Assembly (NCBI GenBank): GCA_025927795.1
Contig: JAICKT010000117.1
Location: forward strand, 1-11,412
Reading direction: 5' to 3'
Source: Parafilimonas sp.
GTDB lineage: Bacteria > Bacteroidota > Bacteroidia > Chitinophagales > Chitinophagaceae
DNA: 11,412 nt
Shown here piece after piece: positions 5,472 to 11,412 of this stretch; position 1 is the first letter of the stretch, and every line of letters starts with the position of its first letter. A model generated the notes under the pieces. That model saw only the letters and a program-made list of their open reading frames with translations, was not told where the DNA came from and made no database searches. Both the position numbers and the translations under genes were made by a program.

Positions 5472-5933
5472 ATGAAAAAAATTTTATCACTTTCTGTTAT
5501 CGCACTTATTTTATTATGCACATCGTGCAGAAAAACAATTATAATAACACCAACTCCGCAGCCTGAAAATAAAATTGCAAGTACCTGGTATATTAATGAT
5601 GCATCTTTAAATAGTGGAAACGGCTGGTATTCTTTTAACCCCGGCGCACCCGGAATTTTCACCTTTAATAATAATGGAGCAGCACAATATTCTGATGAGA
5701 ATGGCAATCAAACAGGCGAGTGGTATTCTGACTACATATCTTCAGGCTATTATGATGTGTATGGAGATTATTACAATAATTATCATAACGACTTTCAAAT
5801 AAAGGTTTCTGATAACCGCGGCAATTATATTAACCTGTATTTTGATTATATCGTTTTCTCGGGCAGTAACCGTTTTTCAGCTACTTATTATGACGGCAAA
5901 AATATCCAGGAGTATAATTTTTATCGCTACTAA
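5472..5933 (+). CDS. Small predicted lipoprotein of unknown function
   Basis: I do not recognise the family. The 153-residue product begins MKKILSLSVIALILLCTSC, a signal peptide with charged n-region, hydrophobic core and a Cys19 fitting signal peptidase II cleavage, though Cys rather than Leu at -3 is atypical. After Cys19 comes a short linker (TPTPQPENK) and then about 120 residues rich in Tyr, Asn, Gly and Ser with alternating patterns (STWYINDAS, GIFTFNNNGAAQYSD, INLYFDYIVFSG, FSATYYDGKN) that suggest an all-beta, perhaps lipocalin-like fold. The pattern 'W-Y-x-x ... F-T-F-x-x-N-G ... Y' resembles the loosely defined lipocalin-like lipoproteins of Bacteroidota. It is a single-gene unit, divergent from marR and ended by a strong terminator. 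No acidic export signal follows the Cys. Confidence 0.8.
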   Translation: MKKILSLSVIALILLCTSCRKTIIITPTPQPENKIASTWYINDASLNSGNGWYSFNPGAPGIFTFNNNGAAQYSDENGNQTGEWYSDYISSGYYDVYGDYYNNYHNDFQIKVSDNRGNYINLYFDYIVFSGSNRFSATYYDGKNIQEYNFYRY

Positions 5934-5952
5934 TAAATTTTTGATGTTGATT

Positions 5953-5991
5953 AACCATGAAGCGTTTTTTTATAAACGCTTCATGGTTTTT
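5953..5991 (+). terminator. Strong intrinsic terminator after the lipoprotein gene
   Basis: A 15-bp perfect stem (5953-5967 with 5974-5988) encloses a 6-nt TTTTAT loop. The core is CCATGAAGCG/CGCTTCATGG and a T run extends to 5991. It starts 19 nt after the lipoprotein stop and separates that gene from the sugar-acid unit on the right. Confidence 0.88.
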
Positions 5992-6110
5992 ATTACAAAC
6001 CCTAATTACCAAATAGCATAACTATAATGCTTGCATAAATAATCTTATATTTTATATATAGCGCAATTACTATGTACACTTGCCGATTGCATTTAAGTTG
6101 CCATCATGTT

Positions 6111-6145
6111 TCCTTTTGGTAAATTGCACGAAGTGATTATGCAAT
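6111..6145 (+). promoter_or_regulatory. Possible promoter and operator of the aldolase-transporter unit
   Basis: The gap from 5992 to 6189 holds no gene that I can see. A weak -7 candidate TCCTTTTG (6111-6118, one mismatch) has ATTG 21 nt upstream (6086-6089). Just downstream is the dyad ATTGCA-N11-TGCAAT (6123-6145). Further single ATTGC/GCAAT copies occur at 6063, 6086 and 6161. The spacing suits an operator near the start site, but no regulator gene is adjacent. Confidence 0.3.
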
Positions 6146-6189
6146 AAATCAATAAGTGAAGCAATGTTATCATCATTAAAATCTCTTGA

Positions 6190-6855
6190 ATGCTTAGTCA
6201 TACAGAAATAAAAGAGCTTATTCAGCAGCAAGGTGTATTGCCTTTATTTTTTCATGAAGATGCAGACGTATGTATTGAAGTTTTAAAAGCTTTATATGAA
6301 GCTGGTATTCGCATTATTGAATATACCAATCGCGGCGAAACAGCATTAAAGAATTTTAAAGCGTTGAAAGATTTTTGTGCTTCAGATTATAAAGACATGA
6401 TTCTTGCGGTGGGCACTGTAAAATCAGCAGGTGCGGCAAATGCATTTATTAATGCCGGTGCAGATTTTTTAATAAGTCCGGCTTGGGTTGATGAAGTATT
6501 TGCTGTAAGCAAAGAAAAAAATATTTTGTGGATACCGGGTTGTATGACATCAACTGAAATTGCAAAAGCTGAAGCTAACGGTATAACGATGGTAAAACTT
6601 TTTCCAGGCAGCTTGCTCGGACCATCTTACGTAAGTGCTATAAAAGAAGTTTTTCCTGCTATGCAGTTTATGCCAACTGGTGGTGTATCGCTCGATAAAA
6701 CAAATCTGGAAGCATGGTTTACAGCAGGTGTTGTGGCAGTTGGTATGGGCAGTAAACTTATAACAAAAGATATACTGGCATTAAAAAAATATGCAGCAAT
6801 CACTTCACTTACCAGGCAGGTAATTGACATTATTAAATACATAAGATCAACATAA
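6190..6855 (+). CDS. KDPG/KHG aldolase family protein (class I)
   Basis: The family splits 2-keto-3-deoxy-6-phosphogluconate into pyruvate and glyceraldehyde 3-phosphate, the last step of the Entner-Doudoroff and hexuronate pathways. The 221 residues fit. The catalytic Glu44 lies in IIEYTNRG (42-49), with Arg48 in the usual substrate-binding place. The Schiff-base Lys136 is in MVKLFPGS (134-141), and PTGGVS (162-167) is the phosphate-binding loop. AVGTV (73-77), ISPAW (95-99) and IPGCMTSTEI (115-124) correspond to the usual AGTV, VSPG and IPGvaTPtE segments. The Ala-Trp in place of Gly and Cys-Met in place of the small pair mark a subgroup common in Bacteroidota. The transporter gene follows after 30 nt, so the pair probably takes up and degrades a sugar acid. 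Relatives acting on 2-keto-3-deoxy-6-phosphogalactonate cannot be excluded. Confidence 0.9.
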   Translation: MLSHTEIKELIQQQGVLPLFFHEDADVCIEVLKALYEAGIRIIEYTNRGETALKNFKALKDFCASDYKDMILAVGTVKSAGAANAFINAGADFLISPAWVDEVFAVSKEKNILWIPGCMTSTEIAKAEANGITMVKLFPGSLLGPSYVSAIKEVFPAMQFMPTGGVSLDKTNLEAWFTAGVVAVGMGSKLITKDILALKKYAAITSLTRQVIDIIKYIRST

Positions 6856-6885
6856 TATTTATTGAACCATTTGAAACAATAACGC

Positions 6886-8166
6886 ATGCAGGCTAAAGGA
6901 AATTACAGGTGGATCGTTGTTACATTATTGTTTTTTGCTACTACTATTAATTATCTTGACAGACAAGTTATTGGTCTTTTAAAAGATAATCTTGCAAAGC
7001 AATTTAGCTGGAGCGAGAAAGATTACAGCAATATTGTAATGGCTTTTACTGCAGCTTATGCATTAGGTTTATTATTGTTCGGAAGGCTTGTAGATAAAAT
7101 TGGTACAAAACTCGGCTATATTATTTCGCTTGTTGTCTGGAGTATTTCTGCGATGATGCATGCCGTTGTAAAAAGTACTTTAGGTTTTGGTATTGCAAGA
7201 GCAGCTTTAGGCGCTGGTGAATCAGGAAATTTTCCTATTGCAATAAAAACAGTAGCAGAATGGTTTCCAAAAAAAGACCGTGCATTTGCAACAGGTATTT
7301 TTAACAGTGGCACTAACGTAGCAGCTATTATTGGTCCGCCATTAATTGCGTGGATTGCTACAAGCTATGGATGGCAGGCTGCATTTTTTTGGACGGGTGC
7401 TATTGGTTTTATATGGTTGGTATTCTGGATAATTTTTTATGATATTCCTGTAAAACAAAAACGATTATCTAAAGCTGAGTTTGATTACATACACAGCGAT
7501 GAACAGGATATTGTTACAGATCCTTCAAGGAAAATAAAATGGGCAAGATTATTAAGCATCCGGCAAACATGGACTTTTATTTTGGGTAAATTTCTTACAG
7601 ATCCTGTGTGGTGGTTTTACCTGTTTTGGATTCCGTCTTATTTTAATACAACATATAATTTGAATATTTCAAAATCTGCCATTTATGTAAGCACTATTTA
7701 TGTTGCATCAAGTTTTGGAAGTGTACTGGGTGGTTATCTTTCCGGGTGGTTTATAAAACGTGGATTGCCTGTATATAAGGCAAGAAAAAAAGCGATGCTG
7801 ATATTTGCATTTTGCGTGGTGCCAATCATCTTTGTTCAATACACATCTAATGCATGGTCTGCTGTTGGTTTGGTTAGCCTGGCAGCCGCAGCACACCAGG
7901 CATGGAGCGCAAATATTTTTACTACTGCATCTGATATGTTTCCAAAAAATGCCGTGAGTTCTGTTGTGGGTATTGGCGGCATGGCAGGTTCTGTGGGTGG
8001 TATTTTATTTCCTTTCTTAATTGGGATTATTCTCAATCACTTTAAATTGGTAAGCTCCATAACTGTTGGTTATAATATTATATTTATTATTTGCGGATTT
8101 GCTTATCTCATTGCATGGCTCATCATGCATTGGCTCTCGCCAACAATGAAAAAAATAAAAATATAA
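6886..8166 (+). CDS. MFS transporter, hexuronate/sugar-acid type (anion:cation symporter family)
   Basis: This is a 426-residue inner-membrane protein with about 12 hydrophobic segments, the standard major facilitator layout. NYLDR (22-26) in the first helix is the hallmark of the ExuT/GudP/DgoT branch. The loop 2-3 motif reads GRLVDKIGTKLG (66-77), followed by the branch-typical run GAGESGNFPIAIKTVAEWFP and GIFNSGTNVAAIIGPP in helices 4-5. A charged central loop (about 190-220) separates the halves. The branch imports glucuronate, galacturonate, galactonate or glucarate with protons; the exact substrate cannot be read. The short spacing to the KDPG-aldolase-like gene suggests a hexuronate or related sugar acid. 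No isomerase, dehydratase or kinase for the intermediate steps is in the window. ATG at 6886 gives a short N-terminal tail before helix 1, as expected. Confidence 0.9.
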   Translation: MQAKGNYRWIVVTLLFFATTINYLDRQVIGLLKDNLAKQFSWSEKDYSNIVMAFTAAYALGLLLFGRLVDKIGTKLGYIISLVVWSISAMMHAVVKSTLGFGIARAALGAGESGNFPIAIKTVAEWFPKKDRAFATGIFNSGTNVAAIIGPPLIAWIATSYGWQAAFFWTGAIGFIWLVFWIIFYDIPVKQKRLSKAEFDYIHSDEQDIVTDPSRKIKWARLLSIRQTWTFILGKFLTDPVWWFYLFWIPSYFNTTYNLNISKSAIYVSTIYVASSFGSVLGGYLSGWFIKRGLPVYKARKKAMLIFAFCVVPIIFVQYTSNAWSAVGLVSLAAAAHQAWSANIFTTASDMFPKNAVSSVVGIGGMAGSVGGILFPFLIGIILNHFKLVSSITVGYNIIFIICGFAYLIAWLIMHWLSPTMKKIKI

Positions 8167-8275
8167 TTGCATTATTTATGCATACTTTATTGCTAATTCA
8201 ATTCAAAAATTATTGTAACCGTAAAACGTTCAAATTAAATAAATTCATTTAAAAATTTATAGTACAATCATTTGC

Positions 8276-8303
8276 TTGTTGCAAGATTAAGCAGGTAACT
8301 TTG
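8276..8303 (+). promoter_or_regulatory. Promoter of the DUF151 gene
   Basis: TAACTTTG at 8296-8303 is an exact -7 match. A -33 TTG lies at 8276-8278 (17-nt spacing), with an alternative TTTG at 8271-8274 (21 nt). The transcript would have a leader of about 30 nt before the ATG at 8339. The dyad TGCTT...AAGCA (8273-8293) sits between the two elements. The rest of the 172-nt gap after the transporter gene holds no clear terminator. Confidence 0.6.
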
Positions 8304-8338
8304 AAATCTTTATTTTTGTTTTTAAGTTTAGAATTTTA

Positions 8339-8923
8339 ATGAAGAAAATAGAATTAGAAATAGTTGCTTTATCGCATAGTATTACTCAAACCCATTCTTA
8401 CGCAGTTGTATTGGGTGAAATAAACGGGTTACGCAGATTGCCTATAGTTATTGGTGGTTTTGAAGCGCAGGCAATTGCTGTTGCGCTTGAACGTATGCAA
8501 CCGAGCCGGCCGTTAACACACGACCTGATGAAAAACTTTATGCACGCGTTTAATGTGGAGTTAATGGAAATTATCATTAATGATTTGCAGGAAGGCATAT
8601 TTTATTCAAAACTGGTTTGTGTTAATGAACATGATACTGTGGAAATTGATAGCCGCACCAGCGATGCACTTGCACTCGCAGTAAGGTTCGGATGCCCGAT
8701 TTATACCTATGAAAATATTCTTGAAAATGCGGGTATATTAATGGAAGATGAAAGCAAGCAAAAAAAATCTGATATACCTGTGCAGGAAACTGCAACAATT
8801 TCGTCGCGAGACCTTAGTAAGATGAGTTTGCAGGAATTGGAAAAACTTTTATCTGAAGTGCTGGAACAGGAAGATTATATAAGAGCGATAGAAATAAGAG
8901 ACGAAATAAAAAAACGCAAATAA
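8339..8923 (+). CDS. Bifunctional nuclease (DUF151) domain protein with C-terminal UVR motif
   Basis: The 194-residue protein has two parts. Residues 1-130 are a DUF151/BFN domain: LPIVIGGFEAQAIAVALE (34-51), RPLTHDLM (57-64), and the signature IDSRTSDALALAVRFGCPIY (103-122). Residues 131-155 are a polar linker. Residues about 160-193 form a UvrB/UvrC (UVR) helical hairpin (SLQELEKLLSEVLEQEDYIRAIEIRDEI). The BFN domain has been reported to have RNase and DNase activity in plants, and structural homologues are widespread in bacteria, but the cellular role is unsettled. UVR motifs mediate protein contacts in nucleotide excision repair and Clp systems. The gene has its own promoter and ispE follows after 41 nt, a likely operon. 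The combination is a normal form in Bacteroidota. Confidence 0.9.
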   Translation: MKKIELEIVALSHSITQTHSYAVVLGEINGLRRLPIVIGGFEAQAIAVALERMQPSRPLTHDLMKNFMHAFNVELMEIIINDLQEGIFYSKLVCVNEHDTVEIDSRTSDALALAVRFGCPIYTYENILENAGILMEDESKQKKSDIPVQETATISSRDLSKMSLQELEKLLSEVLEQEDYIRAIEIRDEIKKRK

Positions 8924-8964
8924 CTTCAGCTTCATTTCACATCTCATTTTCATAAACATTCCGC

Positions 8965-9786
8965 TTGATAGTTTTTCCCAATTGCAAAATAAATCTTGGA
9001 TTAAATGTTATCAGCAAGAGAGATGATGGTTATCATAATCTTGAAACGGTATTTTACCCATTGCCATTTTATGATGTGCTTGAAATAATTAAAAGCGATA
9101 ACAATCAAAACGAATTATTTATTTCGGGAATTGAGATTGACGGAGAACAAGAAAATAATCTTTGCCTTAAGGCTTATAATTTTTTAAAAAAAGATTTTCC
9201 TGGTTTACCTTTTGTAAAAATTTATCTGCAAAAAAATATTCCTTCCGGTGCAGGTTTAGGTGGCGGCAGTGCTGATGGCGCTTTTATGCTAAAGCTTTTG
9301 AATGAAAAATTTAATTTGAATCTCAGCGAAGCACAGCTTTTACATTATGCTTTACAATTAGGCAGCGATTGCCCTTTCTTTATAATAAATAAACCTTGTT
9401 TTGCACAGCAGCGCGGAGAAGTTTTAGAAAAGATTGAACTTGATTTTTCACCTTATAAAATTTTATTAGTTAATCCGCAGATTTATATAAACACAACTTG
9501 GGCATTTACTCAAATAAAACCATCTGTACCTTACTTATTAATCAGCGAAATAATTCAAAAGCCTGTTTCAGAGTGGAAACAACATTTAAAAAATGATTTT
9601 GAGCTGCCAGTTTTTAAAGCTCATCCTCCTATAAAAAAAATAAAAAATGATTTGTATGAAATGGGCGCAATTTATGCAGCCATGAGCGGCAGCGGCAGCA
9701 CAATGTTTGGTATTTTTAATAAAACAGACGATATAAGTCAGCATATTTTTAATGGAAACTATTTTATAAAAGAACTGCAGTTGTAA
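8965..9786 (+). CDS. ispE: 4-diphosphocytidyl-2-C-methyl-D-erythritol kinase
   Basis: The enzyme phosphorylates CDP-ME at the 2-position with ATP, the fourth step of the MEP isoprenoid pathway in the cytoplasm. It belongs to the GHMP kinase family. PNCKINLGL (5-13) carries the catalytic Lys8; KRDDGYHNLETVFYPL (18-33) is the substrate segment; PSGAGLGGGSADG (93-105) is the ATP-binding glycine loop; SDCPFF (134-139) carries the catalytic Asp135; MSGSGSTMFG (240-249) is the third GHMP motif. The 273 residues fit the family, slightly short at the C terminus. The start is TTG: the frame has a TAA at 8953-8955, only ACA TTC CGC lies between, and the reading MIVFPNCKINLGL matches the usual protein start. 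It lies 41 nt after the DUF151 gene. No terminator is obvious except the dyad at 9814-9830. Confidence 0.96.
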   Translation: MIVFPNCKINLGLNVISKRDDGYHNLETVFYPLPFYDVLEIIKSDNNQNELFISGIEIDGEQENNLCLKAYNFLKKDFPGLPFVKIYLQKNIPSGAGLGGGSADGAFMLKLLNEKFNLNLSEAQLLHYALQLGSDCPFFIINKPCFAQQRGEVLEKIELDFSPYKILLVNPQIYINTTWAFTQIKPSVPYLLISEIIQKPVSEWKQHLKNDFELPVFKAHPPIKKIKNDLYEMGAIYAAMSGSGSTMFGIFNKTDDISQHIFNGNYFIKELQL

Positions 9787-9807
9787 TGAAATTATATTTC
9801 AATTAAA

Positions 9808-9830
9808 TAGATTTGTGTATGAAATACACA
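9808..9830 (+). promoter_or_regulatory. Promoter-like element overlapping a dyad upstream of the glucanotransferase
   Basis: TAGATTTG (9808-9815) is an exact -7 match, but the -33 is poor (GTTG at 9780-9783, spacing 24). It is overlapped by TGTGTAT-GAA-ATACACA (9814-9830), a perfect 7-bp inverted repeat followed by an AT-rich run. The dyad could be an operator for the gene on the right or a weak terminator for ispE. The rest of 9787-9912 is AT-rich with no other clear site. Confidence 0.35.
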
Positions 9831-9912
9831 TTATATATTTTCGCTGACTGATAACTCCCCGGTAGCAATATATAATTATACAATTTTAATTACCACATTA
9901 AAATTTTTTACG

Positions 9913-11412
9913 TTGGCAAAAGAACAATTAAAAACGATTGAAGAGCCTGTTTCCAAACAAAGCAACGGAATGCATATAAACGGTAATGAAAATGTAAAAA
10001 AGGCTGAAGATGTATCGTTGTTATCGAACAAGAAAAATGATAAAAAAGCAGAAAAAGCTTTAAAGGTTGATCCTGCAACTTCCGGAAATGGAGAACCAGT
10101 TACAGAAAAAAAATCTGCTTCAAAAAAAACAGCTAAGCCCGTTTCAAAAAAAATCGTTCGTATAAAAACAACAAGGCTGATTTTTCAATTAAGATTTACC
10201 ACAAAGCCGGGAGAAAATTTATACATTATAGCAGATCATCCTGTATTTGGTAATGGCGAAATAAATGCTGCTTTGCCACTGCAATATTTAAATGATGAAA
10301 TGTGGGTGGCCTCAACTGATATTGATATTTCATCGGTTCCGGTAAAAGGCATTACGTATAATTACCTGCTTAGATATGCAGACGGGCAAATTATTTTTGA
10401 CTGGGGCAGTGATAAAAAAATTGATAAAGGCATTTTAAAATATGAAGAAGTGCTGGTTAATGATGCGTGGAATCATGCAGGATATTTTCAGAACGCATTT
10501 TATACGGAGCCATTTCAAAACGTATTGCTGAAAAAGAATTTTACGCAGGTTAAATTGAAGCAGCCGAAAAACTTCACACACATTTTTAAAATAAAAGCGC
10601 CTTTACTTGCAAAAGGTGAAACAGTTTGCATTTTAGGTGCCGCAGAAGAACTTGCAAACTGGGATGAAAAAAAACCTGTTTTGTTAAGCAGGAAACAAGA
10701 TGAAGATTTCTTTAGCGTTGCACTTGATCTTTCTAAAGTTGATTTACCGCTTTATTATAAATATGGTGTTTACGATACAATTAAAAAACAATTTGTAAGG
10801 TTTGAAAATGGCGCAAACCGTGTTTTATACCACGCACATGCTTCGGCTGTAAATAAAATTACGATTGCCAACGATGGTTTTATAAATCTTCCTTCTGATA
10901 CGTGGAAAGGTGCAGGTGTAACTATTCCGGTTTTTAGCTTGCGGAGTAAAAGCAGTTGGGGTGTTGGTGAATTTACTGATATAAAATTACTTGTTGACTG
11001 GGCCAAAAAAACGGGCTTGCAGCTCATTCAAATTTTGCCGGTTAACGATACAAGCGCCACACATACCTGGGTTGATTCATATCCGTATGCAGCCATATCT
11101 GCTTTTGCTTTGCACCCAATGTATTTAAATATTGAGAAGCTGCTGAATGAATCAAATAAATATTTATTGGAAGAAGTTGAAGCGGAAAAGAAACAGCTCA
11201 ATGAAAAAGATGACGTGGATTATGAAGCTGTGAATAAATTAAAATGGCGGCTTCTTCATAAAATATATTCATTACAAAAGAAAGAAACGTTTGCATCGCA
11301 GGAATACAAATCATTCTTTCAAAAAAATAAACACTGGCTTATTCCTTATGCTGCTTTTTGTTATTTCAGAGATTTATATAAAACATCTGATTTCAATAAA
11401 TGGCCTGCGCAC
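9913..11412 (+). CDS. malQ: 4-alpha-glucanotransferase (GH77) with two CBM20 modules, 3' end beyond the window
   Basis: The frame is open for 500 codons to the window edge. Family members move glucan segments between maltooligosaccharides or glycogen. Residues 1-82 are a polar, lysine-rich extension (KKNDKKAEKA, SKKTAKPVSKK). A first starch-binding CBM20 module is about 88-200 (FQLRFTTKPGENLYIIAD, ALPLQYLNDEMWVA, YNYLLRY). A second is about 220-325 (KAPLLAKGETVCILGAAEEL, NWD, LYYKYGVYD). GH77 begins near 334 with VFSLRSKSSWGVGEFTDIK, LQILPVNDT and SYPYAAISAFALHPMYL. The catalytic Asp/Glu residues lie beyond the edge. The order CBM20-CBM20-GH77 is that of plant DPE2 and the long Bacteroidota enzymes. 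The frame has no ATG between the TGA at 9820 and codon 20, so TTG 9913 or ATG 9970 is the start. I prefer TTG. Confidence 0.93.
   Translation, partial: MAKEQLKTIEEPVSKQSNGMHINGNENVKKAEDVSLLSNKKNDKKAEKALKVDPATSGNGEPVTEKKSASKKTAKPVSKKIVRIKTTRLIFQLRFTTKPGENLYIIADHPVFGNGEINAALPLQYLNDEMWVASTDIDISSVPVKGITYNYLLRYADGQIIFDWGSDKKIDKGILKYEEVLVNDAWNHAGYFQNAFYTEPFQNVLLKKNFTQVKLKQPKNFTHIFKIKAPLLAKGETVCILGAAEELANWDEKKPVLLSRKQDEDFFSVALDLSKVDLPLYYKYGVYDTIKKQFVRFENGANRVLYHAHASAVNKITIANDGFINLPSDTWKGAGVTIPVFSLRSKSSWGVGEFTDIKLLVDWAKKTGLQLIQILPVNDTSATHTWVDSYPYAAISAFALHPMYLNIEKLLNESNKYLLEEVEAEKKQLNEKDDVDYEAVNKLKWRLLHKIYSLQKKETFASQEYKSFFQKNKHWLIPYAAFCYFRDLYKTSDFNKWPAH

Noticed and set aside
6627..8036. Minus-strand open frames opposite the aldolase and the transporter
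   Set aside because: All are short, lie antisense to clear genes and have no motif or promoter support.
8167..8270. Terminator after the transporter gene
   Set aside because: Only short AT-only arms such as TTAAAT/ATTTAA and TGCAT/ATGCA are present, without a T run following a stable stem.

Overview
The window is an AT-rich chromosomal segment from a member of the Bacteroidota, most likely of the Chitinophagaceae type. The taxon is inferred from three things. Promoters match the Bacteroidetes pattern TTTG-N19/20-TAnnTTTG. Shine-Dalgarno sequences are weak or absent. Several proteins have the family forms usual in this phylum: a DUF151+UVR protein, a tandem-CBM20 4-alpha-glucanotransferase and a YYVGST-type small GIY-YIG protein. 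Most of the window is ordinary metabolic and housekeeping gene content.

Left edge (1-419), reading leftwards: a good minus-strand promoter (380-411) precedes two 3'-truncated copies of a tRNA-Arg gene (307-364 and 218-274), one complete tRNA-Arg(TCT) (105-178), an intrinsic terminator (79-103), and the first 24 codons of a GIY-YIG nuclease family gene that runs off the window. This is the most unusual part. The intact tRNA has A19 and T56 in place of the near-invariant G19-C56 elbow pair. The truncated copies keep the D arm, with A19, and have anticodon arms turned into near-perfect palindromes.

420-1568, rightwards: ung (uracil-DNA glycosylase) and a GNAT acetyltransferase. The GNAT stop codon directly abuts the stop codon of the convergent hut operon.

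1569-5337, leftwards: a MarR-type regulator, hutH and hutU form one operon for the first two steps of histidine degradation (histidine to urocanate to imidazolonepropionate). An 18-bp perfect palindrome overlaps the predicted marR promoter and suggests autoregulation. hutI and the later hut genes are not in the window.

5472-5991: an unrecognised small lipoprotein followed by a strong intrinsic terminator. 6190-8166: a KDPG-aldolase-like protein and an ExuT-type MFS transporter form a two-gene sugar-acid unit. 8339-9786: a DUF151/UVR protein with a clear promoter, then ispE starting with TTG. 9913 to the window end: the N-terminal 500 codons of a DPE2-like 4-alpha-glucanotransferase (two CBM20 modules, then GH77), with a lysine-rich N-terminal extension and probably another TTG start.
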